64,000 nucleotides of DNA from DASYQD01 sp963837455 (GTDB taxonomy: Bacteria; Acidobacteriota; Thermoanaerobaculia; Multivoradales; JAIOJS01). The position numbers were made by a program, and so were the translations under genes. This document shows, piece by piece, positions 18,230 through 27,489 of the stretch (its first letter is position 1; each line of letters starts with the position of its first letter). The stretch lies in contig CAWINM010000010.1 in assembly GCA_963837455.1 (NCBI GenBank), positions 496,001 to 560,000 on the forward strand, read 5' to 3'. Under the pieces are notes generated by a model, which saw nothing but the letters and a program-made list of their open reading frames with translations, was not told the DNA's origin and ran no database searches.

Positions 18230-18699
18230 GGCGGGCGGCGCCGCATGCGGCCCGCCGGCGGCGTGGGCTTCACTCCTGGGAGCGGGCGCGAGCGGGGGCG
18301 CCAGCGGTAGCGGCGCAGGTCGACGTTGCCGCGGAGGTCGAAGAGCACTCCCTCCTCCTCGAGCAGGTGGCGCTGCAGGCCCTCGCTGGGACGCTCATCG
18401 GAGCGTGGGCTCACCCGCCCCTGGGCGTTGATGACGCGGTGCCAGGGGAGCCGCGAACCGTCGGGCAGCCCGTGGAGCGCGTAGCCGACCAGCCGCGCCT
18501 GTCGGGGCAGGCCGGCGAGCGCGGCCACCTGGCCGTAGGTGGCGACCCGCCCGCGGGGGATGCGTGCCACCACCGCGTAGATCCGTGGCCAGAGCGACTG
18601 CGAGCGCAGCGGCGCCGGCGGCCGCGGCGGCGCCTTCTCCCTGTCGTTCCGCGGCGCGCGTCCGCCGCCGCCGCGTGCCGCCGCCGCGCCGCGGCTCAC
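18226..18699 (-). CDS. MGMT-family alkyltransferase-like (ATL) protein lacking the acceptor cysteine
   Basis: 157 residues from a GTG at 18697-18699. The core reads LWPRIYAVVARIPRGRVATY, GQVAALAGLPRQARLVGYAL and LPWHRVINAQGRV. This is the DNA-binding domain of O6-alkylguanine-DNA alkyltransferases, with the active-site P-C-H-R-V replaced by P-W-H-R-V. Trp in place of Cys is the known signature of ATL proteins, which bind O6-alkylguanine and hand it to nucleotide excision repair instead of removing the alkyl group. The first 35 residues are Arg/Ala/Pro-rich and may not be structured. The start overlaps the M24 peptidase stop (GTGTGA) and the stop overlaps the next gene by 4 nt. Confidence 0.85.
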   Translation of the reverse strand: MSRGAAAARGGGGRAPRNDREKAPPRPPAPLRSQSLWPRIYAVVARIPRGRVATYGQVAALAGLPRQARLVGYALHGLPDGSRLPWHRVINAQGRVSPRSDERPSEGLQRHLLEEEGVLFDLRGNVDLRRYRWRPRSRPLPGVKPTPPAGRMRRRPP

Positions 18700-19972
18700 A
18701 CCACCGCCGGGTCCTCGGGGGTTCCCGTCCAATGGGTCATGTTCTCCGCGCCGTCGGCGGTGACGGTCATGATGTCCTCGTGGCGGATGCCCAGCTCGCC
18801 CGGGATGTAGATCCCCGGCTCGTCGGAGAAGCACATCCCGGGTGCGAGCTTGGTGGTGTTGCCGCGCACCAGGTAGGTGTGCTCGTGGCCGTCCATGCCG
18901 ATGCCATGACCGAGACGGTGGGTGAGGTACTTGTAGTCGGGACCGAAGCCGGCGGCGTCGAGCACCGCGCGCGCCGCGGCGTCGACCGCCTGGCACTCGA
19001 CGCCCGGCGCACGGTGCGGAAGGCGGCATCTTGCGCCGTGCGCACCAGCTCCCAGATCCGCCGCTGGCGGTCGGTGGGGGGGGCGCCGAAGACGCCGGTG
19101 CGGGAGATGTCGCTGCTGTAGCCGTGCAGCTCGCAGCCGCCGTCGATGAGCACGAGGTCGCCGCGCTCGAGGCTCTTCGGCTTGGTGGTGCCGTGCGGGA
19201 AGGCGGCGTCGGGCCCGAAGAGCACCAGCGAGCCGCCCTCGACGCCGAGCCGCTTGTGCGCCTCGGTGCTGAGCGCGACGGCGCGATCGTGCGGCATGCC
19301 CTCCACCAGCGAGGCGAAGAGGGCACGGTGCGCACGCACGGTGATCTCGTTGGCGCGACGCATGATGGCGATCTCGTGGGCGTCCTTGATCATGCGGCAG
19401 CCGGCGGTGACCGGGGTGCCGCTGGCGACGCTCGCCGCCGGCAGCGCCTTGGCGACACCGTCGCTGAAGGCGAAGGGGAGCCGCTCCTCGAAGCCGATGC
19501 GGCCGGTCGCCGCTCCCCGCTCCTTGAGGATGCCGGCGACGAGCGCGAACGGGCTCTCGTGCTCCTGCCAGGCGCGCACGTCGGTGCCGATCTGGATCTG
19601 CTCCGCGGCGCGCCGCTGCTCGAAGGCGGGCGTCACCCACGCCGGTTCGCCGGTGCGGGTGAGCAGCATGCCGAAGAAGCGCTCGGAGAGCCCCCACCTG
19701 GCGCCGGTGAAGTAGGCGAGGCTCGTCCCCGGGCCCACCACCAGCGCATCGAGACCGTGCTCGACGAGCAGCGCCTGGGCGCGCACCAGTCGCGCCTTGT
19801 GCTCGGCGAGGGAGATCGGCTCGATGCCACCAGTGGCGTCGGCGAGCTCGCGGATCGGCTTGGGTGTCTCCGTTGGCGGTGGCGGCTCCGCGGCGCGGGC
19901 GTGGGCGGTGGCGAGGGAGCCGAGAGTGCCGGCCCCGGTGAGCTGCAGGAGGCGGCGGCGGGAAAGCGGCAT
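18696..19972 (-). CDS. Exported M24-family Xaa-Pro aminopeptidase-like metallopeptidase, one frameshift
   Basis: About 425 residues. The ATG at 19970-19972 opens a twin-arginine-like signal (PLSRRRLLQLTGAGTLGSLA). A creatinase-like N-terminal domain follows (SLAEHKARLVRAQALLVEHG). The pita-bread catalytic domain has metal ligands in VLIDGGCELHGYSSDISRTG (two Asp), HRLGHGIGMDGHEHTY (His) and CFSDEPGIYIPGELGIRHED (Glu). A one-base shift near 19010 separates AQDAAFRTVR from APGVECQAVDAAARAVLDAA; all ligands are present, so sequence error is likely. The family removes N-terminal residues before proline or related bonds. It is first in a unit with the ATL and membrane-protein genes. A -10-like TAGACT lies at 20046-20051 on the minus strand. 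Confidence 0.85.
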
Positions 19973-20080
19973 GCGGTCCTCCACGGAGCGGCACCTGCGG
20001 CGCGCGCCGGGTGCCATCGCACGTGACTCGACTCCGATCGACGCGAGTCTATCAGCGCTCGCCGGCTCGCCGGCCGCCGC

Positions 20081-22822
20081 TCACTCGTCGCGCAGCGCCA
20101 GCGCCGGATCGACGCGCAGGGCGCGGCGGGCGGGAACGACGCAGGCCGCCGTGGCCGCCGCGAGCAGCCCGCCGACGACGGCGAGATACACCAGCGGGTC
20201 GCGCGGCGAGGTATGGAACAGCAGGCCGCCCAGGCGCGGTCCCGCCGCCAGCGCCAGCGCGACGCCGAGCGTCAGGCCCAGCGCCGCGAGCCGGAGGCCG
20301 CGCCCCAGCACCAATCCCATGACGTCGGAACCCCGTGCCCCCAGCGCCACGCGCACGCCCAGCTCGTGGGTGCGGCTCGCCACCATGTGGGCGATGAGGC
20401 TGTAGAGGCCGATGGCGGCGATGAGCAGGGCAAGCGCGCCGAAGCCGCCGATCAGCGTCGCTCCCAGTCGCCACGGCCGGATCTCGGGCTCGAGGCCCTC
20501 CTGCAGCGGATCCACGTCGATCCGCAGCGCCGAGGGGTCGACGGCGCGCAGGGTGCGGCGCAGGGGCTCGACCACCGCGGCCAGCTTGCCGCGCGGGCGC
20601 ACCAGCAGGCACGTGCCTCCGAAGCCCTCCTCCTGGCCGAGCGGCACGTAGTACTGCATGGCGGGCTTGTCCTCGAGCGAGTCGCGATACGCGTCCTCGA
20701 CGACGCCCACCACCCGCGTGCACGAAGTCGTGGCTCCTGCGTGCACGTCCTCGTTGAGGTAGAGACAGTTGTCCAGCGGTTCGGCTCGTGGCCACAGGGT
20801 TGCCGCCATGGTCTCGTTGACCACCGCCACCGGTTCGCTGCCGGCGCGGTCGCCGTCGCCGAAGCCGCGGCCTCTCAGCAGCCGCAGGCCGACGGTGGGG
20901 AAGTAGCCGGACGAGACCGCCTGGATGTAGGGGCCGCCGCCGGGAAGAGCGGGCACGCTCCCCCAGCCGGGCACCCGCAGGTCCACGGTGAAGGACGAGT
21001 GAAAGGGGGTGCCGACGGTGATCGCCGCGCTCGCCACGTCGGGCATGCGACGCACCGCCTCGAGGGCGCGCGCATAGAACGCCTGCTCCCGGCCCTCCCC
21101 CGAGGGTCGGATCAGCGAGCCGGCGGTCGAGCCCACCCAGTGGGCGCCGGCGACCAGCACGCGCTCGGGCTCGATGCCGAGGTCGAGGCTCTCGGCGCGC
21201 CAGAGGCTGCGCATGAAGAGACCTGCCGCCACCAGCAGCAACACCGAGAACGCCGCCTGCACCACGGTGAGGCCGCTGCGCAGCCGCGAGGAACGCCCGC
21301 CCCCTTCGCGCACGCCGCTGCGCAACGCGGCGAGCAGGTCGCCACGGTGGGCGGGTAGCGCCGGGGCGAGCCCGGTGAGGACCCCGGTGAGCAGGGTGAG
21401 GCCCAGCGCGACCAGCACGACGCGGCCGTCGAGCGGCGAGTGCGACCAGTCGACGTTGGGCAGCAACGTGGTGCGCAACAAGCCGCCGGTGAAGGGCACC
21501 ACCGCCAGCGCCAGCAGGCCGCCGATCCCGGCGAGCAGCAGACTCTGTGCCAGGAGCAGGCGCACCAGGCGGGCCCGGCTGATGCCGAGAGCGACGCGCA
21601 CCGCCACCTCGCGCTGGCGGCGCACAGCTCGCGCCAGCAGCAGGTTGGCGACGTTGGCGCAGGCGACCAGCAGCACCACCAGCGAGACCCCGACGAGCCA
21701 GCGCGAGACGCCGGCCTCCGTCGCCTCGCTGCCGCGGCCGTCAAAGCGGATGGGCCGCGCCGACAGGCGCGCATGTGCCAGCGGGTCGTCGCTGGCGGCC
21801 GGGAAGAGGTCGCGGAACGCGGCCGTGGCCTCGGCGCCGGCGCGCTCGCGGGTGACGCCGGGCGCGAGTCGCACCACCACCCGCAGCCACTGCGCCTGTA
21901 ACGTCGTCTGCCAGTCCTCGGCCACGGTCGGGCCGCGCAGCGACATCGGCATCCAGGCGTCGACGCGGCCGAGGTCGACGCCGGTGAGCCCCGGCGGGGC
22001 CACACCGATGACGGTGTAGGGGATCCCGTCGAGGCTGACGCGGCGACCGAGGATGCCGGGGTCGGCAGCGAACCGCGCCCGCCAGAGCTCGTCACCGAGC
22101 ACCACCACCCGCTGCGCCGCGCCCGGTCGGTCCTCGTCCCGACCGAAGAAGCGCCCCAGCGCCGGAGTGGCCCCGAGCAACGGGAAGAGGTCCCAGGTGG
22201 CGTCCGCCTTGAGCACCTCCGCCGCCGACCCTCCACGGCCCAGCGTCACGGTCAGGCTGGGCGAGGAGGCGTAGGCCGCGACGGCGGTGAACGCCTCGTT
22301 GCGCTCGTGCAGGGCGCGGTAGGCGACGTAGCCGAAGCTGCTGGCCGTGAAGGCGCCCTCGCCGGGCACGTCGGCGGTGAAGTAGATCCGGGCCACGTTC
22401 CGCGACTCGCGGACGTGCTCGGGGCCACGCAGCAGGAGGCGGTCGAGGATGCCGAACATCGCGGCGTTGGCTCCCACGCCGAGGGCGATCAGCAGCACCA
22501 CCACGGCGGCGACGCCCGGCTCGTTGCGCAGCGAGCGCCAGGCGTAGCGCAGGTCCTGGCCGAGCTCGTCGAGGCGATCGCGCACACCCAGGCGCCGGTC
22601 GCGGCTGCGGGCGGCGTGCACCAGGCGCCGCCGCGCCGGCTCGATCGGTCCGAAGCGTCGCAGGGCCTCGGCGCGCGCCGCCTCCGGCGCCATGCCCAGC
22701 CGCTCGAGCTGGGCGGCACGCTCGGCGAGGTGGACCTCGATCTCCTCGTGAGTGTCCTCGGCGGCAAGGTCGGGTCGGCGCAGGCGGAGGTGGAAGAGAC
22801 GACGGACGTCCGGGCGGATCAT
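20081..22822 (-). CDS. ADOP-family ABC transporter permease (FtsX/MacB-like, duplicated)
   Basis: 913 residues. The N-terminal 80 residues (DTHEEIEVHLAERAAQLERL and EAARAEALRRFGPIEPARRR) form the permease prefix domain that defines acidobacterial duplicated orphan permeases. Then come QDLRYAWRSLRNEPGVAAVV and VVLLIALGVGANAAMFGILD (first helix), a MacB-type periplasmic domain, and an FtsX domain with three helices around residues 370-480. A second periplasmic domain and FtsX domain follow (LGATLIGGFGALALLIAAIG, near 790-900), ending PARRALRVDPALALRDE. Length and duplication are normal for ADOP. No ATPase gene is adjacent, as usual for this 'orphan' family. A PadR regulator remnant lies immediately upstream, matching the common PadR-ADOP pairing. 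The substrate is unknown. Confidence 0.92.
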   Translation of the reverse strand: MIRPDVRRLFHLRLRRPDLAAEDTHEEIEVHLAERAAQLERLGMAPEAARAEALRRFGPIEPARRRLVHAARSRDRRLGVRDRLDELGQDLRYAWRSLRNEPGVAAVVVLLIALGVGANAAMFGILDRLLLRGPEHVRESRNVARIYFTADVPGEGAFTASSFGYVAYRALHERNEAFTAVAAYASSPSLTVTLGRGGSAAEVLKADATWDLFPLLGATPALGRFFGRDEDRPGAAQRVVVLGDELWRARFAADPGILGRRVSLDGIPYTVIGVAPPGLTGVDLGRVDAWMPMSLRGPTVAEDWQTTLQAQWLRVVVRLAPGVTRERAGAEATAAFRDLFPAASDDPLAHARLSARPIRFDGRGSEATEAGVSRWLVGVSLVVLLVACANVANLLLARAVRRQREVAVRVALGISRARLVRLLLAQSLLLAGIGGLLALAVVPFTGGLLRTTLLPNVDWSHSPLDGRVVLVALGLTLLTGVLTGLAPALPAHRGDLLAALRSGVREGGGRSSRLRSGLTVVQAAFSVLLLVAAGLFMRSLWRAESLDLGIEPERVLVAGAHWVGSTAGSLIRPSGEGREQAFYARALEAVRRMPDVASAAITVGTPFHSSFTVDLRVPGWGSVPALPGGGPYIQAVSSGYFPTVGLRLLRGRGFGDGDRAGSEPVAVVNETMAATLWPRAEPLDNCLYLNEDVHAGATTSCTRVVGVVEDAYRDSLEDKPAMQYYVPLGQEEGFGGTCLLVRPRGKLAAVVEPLRRTLRAVDPSALRIDVDPLQEGLEPEIRPWRLGATLIGGFGALALLIAAIGLYSLIAHMVASRTHELGVRVALGARGSDVMGLVLGRGLRLAALGLTLGVALALAAGPRLGGLLFHTSPRDPLVYLAVVGGLLAAATAACVVPARRALRVDPALALRDE

Positions 22823-22843
22823 GGCGTCACCCTTGTGCGGCGC

Positions 22844-23010
22844 TCACGCCCGCGCCGTGGCGTCGAGAATCCCGATGACCACCTCACCATAGCGGCGCAG
22901 GGCCTGCGTCTCGGCCGCCAGATGCGAGCGCCCGCGGCGGGTGATGCGGTAGTAGCGGGCCCGCCGGTTGTTGTCGCTCACCCCCACTCGGCCTCGATCA
23001 GGCGCGCAAA
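22844..23010 (-). pseudogene. 3' remnant of a PadR-family regulator
   Basis: Only the end of PadR is present: LIEAEWG, one base shift, then VSDNNRRARYYRITRRGRSH and LAAETQALRRYGEV. This corresponds to the wing and following helix. The N-terminal helix-turn-helix half is absent from all frames upstream, where an unrelated sequence joins directly. PadR genes usually sit just before ADOP permease genes, as this fragment does (22 nt gap). The regulator therefore appears lost, and the ADOP gene may now be constitutive or use another promoter. Confidence 0.75.
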
Positions 23011-23642
23011 GGACCGCGCCTTCGTCACCGCGGCCCTGGCACACCGGCTTGCTGACGTGGACACCCTCAGAGCGCGCCTCTCTCGGACCGCGGTCGACGA
23101 GACGACAAGAGTCCACATCCGTCAGAAGAGCGGCGACCTGCTCGGGCGAGCCGGAGAGGACTAGCGCAGCCTTCTGCCGGGCGCGGTCGGGAGTGGCGGG
23201 GTCATCGCGCAGTCGCCCGGCCACGGCCTGGTGGAGTGCGAGGCTCTTTTCGTAGTCGTGACGCGCCGAGCTCACGGTTTTCAGCGTACCACCGGGGCGG
23301 CGCTCGAGGTCCGCCATGAGCTGACCGCTGGTCACCGCAGCCGCGACTGGCGCCCGTTGCCCCGCCAGCACGCCGTGGCTAAACGGGGGGCCGTCGTCGT
23401 TGGTGACCTGAGCGAGGTCGAACCAGAGATCCCAGGCGGTTGATCGGGGCTAGCTGTGGGACGCCAGGAGCGAGGTCTGGAAGCGTGATGGAGCCGGGTC
23501 GCCGGTTCTCCGGGAGGTGTCTCTGCCAGGTGTATGTCGGAATTGCAATGCCGTTGCGAGGTGCCGATAGTCCCATCGGCTCACCTGCGAGATCCGTGCG
23601 CGAACAGGCGGACCTCGGCGCAGCGGGCAGCGGCCGCGGCAG
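23011..23642. other. Junction region of gene fragments, no intact gene
   Basis: On the minus strand, 23090-23330 encodes a helical stretch (SSARHDYEKSLALHQAVAGR, then LRDDPATPDRARQKAALVLS) resembling part of a TPR repeat. It runs in frame into the PadR remnant, as if a deletion fused two genes. 23380-23642 has short open frames on both strands with no recognisable domain. Codon use here is less biased than in neighbouring genes. I found no insertion-sequence ends or terminal repeats. Confidence 0.5.
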
Positions 23643-24312
23643 CTACTCCGCTCGTAGGCCAAAGACGGGCTCGACGCGGAGGACGCGGAGCGCCGGGCCC
23701 ACCGCCGAGACGCCCGCGGCCAGCGTGATCAGGAGGAGGGCGATGGCCAGCGCCGAGACGCCAGGGTGGTCAGCGAATCCGGGCAGACCGAACACTTCAC
23801 TGCGGCGGGGTGCTCGACATCGTCCTCGACCACCCACTCGGCGTCTCCCTGGGGCAGCACCGCCGTCAGCCCGCTTTCCTCGTACGCAGTCAGGTACGCG
23901 GCGAGGCAGTAGGGAACCGACGTCGAGCGGAATCCCGGCGCCCGGCGCTCGAAGCGCACCAGGGTCTCGGGGCTGCGCACGGCGAGCGGTTGCAGCTGCG
24001 TCGCATTGGCGAGTTGGAAGAACGTCAGGTCGAGGCCCTTACCGAGGGCCAGGATGAGGATCGGAGCGAGATGGAAGCCTCGCGCGCGCCGCGCCGCCCG
24101 CGCCCATAACCGCGCGTCGGCCGCGAGGTCGTCGAGCCAGCGCCAGCCCCAGGCGTCGCGGGCCTCGTCGCGAAGACGCAGGACATTGCCGAAGCGGCGC
24201 CCGTCGGGCAATGTCGCGAGGTGATCAATCATCTCTTCCGCGAGTTCGCCTCCCAGCGCGCCCGCTCCACGAGGTGGCGGAGCCGCCGCAGGAAACCCAC
24301 CGGATCGTGCAT
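23643..24312 (-). pseudogene. ADOP permease pseudogene with a large internal deletion
   Basis: It starts at an ATG (24310-24312) with HDPVGFLRRLRHLVERARW. A frame shift near 24250 leads to GGELAEEMIDHLATLPDGRR and RFGNVLRLRDEARDAWGWRW, then LDDLAADARLWARAARRARG and APILILALGKGLDLTFFQLA: the ADOP prefix domain and first membrane helix. After AVRSPETLVRFERRAPGFRS and about 45 more residues it stops. The sequence jumps to the last helix (GVSALAIALLLITLAAGVSA) and C-terminal tail VLRVEPVFGLRAE. An intact ADOP gene is about 2.4-2.7 kb; this is 670 bp, so about 550-600 residues are missing. Both ends are ADOP-like, so this is an internally deleted paralogue. Confidence 0.8.
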
Positions 24313-24532
24313 GCCGGTCTCTCCGTTCAGGCCGTCTCGAGGATGTATCTGCTGCCTGATCGGGCGATCGTAAGGTGCGCGGCGTTATGGAGCGCGGCAA
24401 GTCCTGTGAGTAGCGTGACCTTTCGCCCGGTAAGGAAGCGGGATGCGCGTCGGCCGCTCATCAGCTTCGGGCAGCGCCGGGCTACCGCGCAGGCGTGTGC
24501 CCTGGCCGTCGCAGAGGATGACCCGAAGAAGA

Positions 24533-26827
24533 TCAGGGCAGCCGCAGCTCCAGCCCGGCTGGCGGGGCAAGGTATCCGGTAGCGCAACGTGCTTTGCCCG
24601 CGATCTCGTCGAACGATTGCTCGCCAATCGCCCGCATCCCAAAGCAGGCGGTGTAGGTACCGCCAGCCAGTTGGGCGACGTGCACGCCGTTGCCTTGCAC
24701 GAAGCGGGTCCCGTGACCTTCGGTCCAGCGCACGAGACTCGCGTAGGGCATCCGGATGCCATCCTGCCAGAGCGAGAATGCGGCCCCTTGTGCCAAACCC
24801 TTCTTGAGACCCTCGCCCCCCTTGCCGAAATCCACCGTGAGGTCCGCACCTTCAGGCTCTACCTGCAACGCGATCTCGTCGGTCCGGTCGATCGCCACGG
24901 AGTAGGCCTTCAGGGCGCCCCCGGGCGGGCTCACCACCGCCACGAGAGCGCTCACATCGGCAGGTACCCGCAACTGGAACCGACCGTCGATTCCCGAACG
25001 TGCGGTCGTTATGAGGCCATCCCCTCCAATGGGAGGCCACGCGTCGATGGTGGCGCCAACGATCGGACCGCTCACGCCGAGCACGTGTCCCTTCAACTCT
25101 CTGTTGCGGCGCAGGTTGAGAAGAACTGGACCATGCGGCGTGCCGTCAGGGCTCTGGAAGGTGTAGCTGTTGCTGACCTCCTCTCCACCCTGCGGCGCTG
25201 GGCGGCTCGCCGCGAGCACCACCAAGCCAGCGGGGTATGCCCGCAACTCGAACGCACCATCGCGATCCGCTTTCGCAAGAACGGTCTCTGCTAGGACGGA
25301 CAGCGTCACCTCTGCCGCGGCTGCCGGTTTCCCCGCCGGATCGATGACGCGTCCGTATACGAACGTGTCCGGTAGGTCGATCTCGACTGTCGCCTCGTCG
25401 CCTACTCTCTTCACGTCCACTTCGGCGGTCGTCGTGAGCTTTGGCTGCGTTCCGTCAATATCAACCTGCCACTTTCCTGGCTTCGGAAGTGGGCCTTCGA
25501 AGTGCCCATCTTTGTCGGCGTCCATGACGATTCGGATCGTCCCACTGCGGCCGCCAAAGAAGAGACGGCCCTTGACCGCCAGATCGCCTTGCCGTACGAC
25601 CCCGCGAAGCCAGAGCAGATCCACTTTAACCAGGTGCGTCTCCCCCGAATCACGAACATCTACGTACCGATCGCTATGGACTTGGTTTCCGCGCTGGTCA
25701 TAGACGGAGATCCAGAATCGCCCTGGCGTTTGGCTCTTCAGTCGGGCCCGTCCCTGCGAAGTCGCTTCGAGCAAGCTCTCGTCTTCCCACGCCTCGCGGT
25801 AGTCACTGGCTCGTAACACACGGAGGCGCCAGCGGCGTCCGAGCCAATCCGTGGCCGGATCGATGGCAACTTCGAAATCGATGGGCTTCCGGAGTTCGAG
25901 CGGCCTTTCGATGCGCGACTCAAAGCCCTGCCATATGTCGACAGGCGAAAGAACCGCGCGGGCACCGCCATCTTCGGCGACGAGCGCGTACCTGCCCGGT
26001 TGGACCCCTGCGAGCTGAAAGAACCCCTGTTGCTGGCACGGCGCCTCCGTCGCCAGCTTGTGGAGAAAGGCCAGTACGGGATCGTTGGGCCGACCCGGGG
26101 CGTCAATGGGTTCGAGTCGAACGTCGCATGATCTCGCGGGGGTCTGGTCCTCGCGGACGACCCAGCCGGCCACGGACGCCCCCCGAACGATGGGGCGGAT
26201 GGGCAGCCGTGCGAGCTTCGTCGCTTCGATCGCGATATCCCATAGATAGTGCGGAACGAACGCGCGTGGGTGCAGTGCCAGATCGAGACGTCCCGCAGGA
26301 ACCTTGCAGCGCCACGCGCCAGACTCTGCGATGGCACACACAGCCGAGCCCCCGGGAATGTCCTGCTTTCCCGCGCTCGGGCTCCTCGCCGGCTCGAAGC
26401 GAACATCGAGCGCCGCGGGCATCTTCTCTTTGTCAGACACCGAGAACTGACCGACTAGCAACCCGGCCGGCCGCAGAGCGACGCGAAGCTTGAGGGGCTC
26501 TTCGCCGACTTGAACACTGGAAGTGACGGCGAAGTAATCAGGAAAGTCGACGATCAAGGTCCACTGACTACCAGTCGGGAGCTCAGTCTCTGCAGCAGCC
26601 GGCAGACGGACAGGGATTACGATGGTCCTGTCGCGCTTGATACTTCGAAAGACGACGTGCCCATGACCCGCGAGAGGCTGCTGGGACGGGGAGTACAGCT
26701 CGACGTGCACCCTCGCTGGCGGAGGAGCTTGTTGACCAGAGGCTGCCGGCGGAATTAGAGCTCCCACTCCCAAGCCCAGAGCGCCTAGGAAGAAGCCAAA
26801 CAGTGCGCGCTCGCTCAATCTATTCAC
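24533..26827 (-). CDS. Large secreted protein with carboxypeptidase-regulatory-like beta domains
   Basis: About 764 residues. A signal peptide (LFGFFLGALGLGVGALIPPA) leads into an all-beta protein. At least two repeats look like carboxypeptidase-regulatory/Ig-like folds: FVYGRVIDPAGKPAAAAEVT with VTLSVLAETVLAKADRDGAF, and LKGHVLGVSGPIVGATIDAW with TTARSGIDGRFQLRVP. Earlier segments (ASVAGWVVREDQTPARSCDV and GFFQLAGVQPGRYALVAEDG) follow the same G-x-V...G-x-F/Y pattern. No catalytic motif is visible. The start is uncertain: GTG (26825-26827) or a TTG nine bases later, which is better spaced from a GAGG. It follows the Cys-rich protein gene on the same strand across a stem-loop. I infer a surface or periplasmic adhesion/binding role. 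Confidence 0.75.
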   Translation of the reverse strand: MNRLSERALFGFFLGALGLGVGALIPPAASGQQAPPPARVHVELYSPSQQPLAGHGHVVFRSIKRDRTIVIPVRLPAAAETELPTGSQWTLIVDFPDYFAVTSSVQVGEEPLKLRVALRPAGLLVGQFSVSDKEKMPAALDVRFEPARSPSAGKQDIPGGSAVCAIAESGAWRCKVPAGRLDLALHPRAFVPHYLWDIAIEATKLARLPIRPIVRGASVAGWVVREDQTPARSCDVRLEPIDAPGRPNDPVLAFLHKLATEAPCQQQGFFQLAGVQPGRYALVAEDGGARAVLSPVDIWQGFESRIERPLELRKPIDFEVAIDPATDWLGRRWRLRVLRASDYREAWEDESLLEATSQGRARLKSQTPGRFWISVYDQRGNQVHSDRYVDVRDSGETHLVKVDLLWLRGVVRQGDLAVKGRLFFGGRSGTIRIVMDADKDGHFEGPLPKPGKWQVDIDGTQPKLTTTAEVDVKRVGDEATVEIDLPDTFVYGRVIDPAGKPAAAAEVTLSVLAETVLAKADRDGAFELRAYPAGLVVLAASRPAPQGGEEVSNSYTFQSPDGTPHGPVLLNLRRNRELKGHVLGVSGPIVGATIDAWPPIGGDGLITTARSGIDGRFQLRVPADVSALVAVVSPPGGALKAYSVAIDRTDEIALQVEPEGADLTVDFGKGGEGLKKGLAQGAAFSLWQDGIRMPYASLVRWTEGHGTRFVQGNGVHVAQLAGGTYTACFGMRAIGEQSFDEIAGKARCATGYLAPPAGLELRLP

Positions 26828-26857
26828 CTCAAGCCCTTTTCGTCGCTGGAGCAAGGT

Positions 26858-26880
26858 CGGCGACCAAGAGATGGTCGCCG
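26858..26880 (-). promoter_or_regulatory. Intercistronic stem-loop between the Cys-rich and beta-domain genes
   Basis: CGGCGACCA (26858-26866) pairs perfectly with TGGTCGCCG (26872-26880), leaving a five-base loop. It lies 27 nt past the stop of the Cys-rich gene and about 30 nt before the next start. There is no U-tract on the minus strand, so a stability element or partial attenuator is more likely than full termination. Confidence 0.5.
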
Positions 26881-26907
26881 GCCGCTGGAGGGGTTTTGGA
26901 TTCCGGT

Positions 26908-27303
26908 TCAGAAGCTGAATGGGTCGCCGTTACAGCTCATGCACTCCGCCGGGCACCAGCCGGCCTGGTAAGAACAACCACCGCTTCCGTCCCCGCCACC
27001 CGACCCGTCGCCACCGCCACCGCCACCGTCGACGACGATGCCGTAGCATGCGTCTCCCGATTCCCAGCAGACCTGCTCGCCGGTAAAGTCCGCCTCCGAT
27101 TGGCAGCACACCGAGCCCCACTCATTGTTGGCTTGACGGCAGAAGCTGCTGTTACCGTTCCAGCTCAATTTACAGAGCTGGCATCCATTCGTGGTAGCAC
27201 TGCTGTCATAGGGACAAAGAGCGAAGGCACCGCCTTCTGCCATGGCTACGATGACCAGCCCCGTCATCAGCACTACCGCGCTGAACCAACCTCTGCTCCG
27301 CAT
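26908..27303 (-). CDS. Small cysteine-rich secreted protein with a glycine-rich stretch
   Basis: 131 residues with a signal peptide (WFSAVVLMTGLVIVAMAEGG) and a good ribosome-binding site (AAGGAG, eight bases upstream). The mature chain has about twelve cysteines in short spacings (LCPYDSSATTNGCQLCKLSW, NNEWGSVCCQSEADF, CWESGDACYG and CSYQAGWCPAECMSCNGD). They are split by a Gly/Asp/Ser-rich run of about 20 residues. The even Cys count and export suggest disulfide bonding. I recognise no family. The base composition is less GC-biased than in the neighbours. It is the first gene of a pair with the large beta-domain protein. Toxin-like, surface or metal-binding roles are possible; none is shown. 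Confidence 0.75.
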   Translation of the reverse strand: MRSRGWFSAVVLMTGLVIVAMAEGGAFALCPYDSSATTNGCQLCKLSWNGNSSFCRQANNEWGSVCCQSEADFTGEQVCWESGDACYGIVVDGGGGGGDGSGGGDGSGGCSYQAGWCPAECMSCNGDPFSF

Positions 27304-27489
27304 GACCCTTTCTCCTTATCTTTATATCCGCGTCAGCGGGATGGGGGGCATGCTAGACCTCCGGCAACTTCTCCGAGACGTTCCATTGAGAGGCTAGGAG
27401 GAAGGGTGCCGAGGTCAAGGCCACACGGCGGCGGCTTTCTGGAGGCAACGGTCGCGATCCGACACGGGGCGCGCCAGTGGGCTCGGCCG

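Noticed and set aside
20213..21901. Plus-strand frames inside the ADOP permease gene
   Set aside because: They are Gln/His/Arg-rich and lack motifs, while the minus strand gives a full-length ADOP protein.
23380..23642. Possible mobile-element scar between the PadR and ADOP remnants
   Set aside because: Short frames exist on both strands, but there is no transposase motif, terminal repeat or target duplication. Deletion between paralogues explains the region better.
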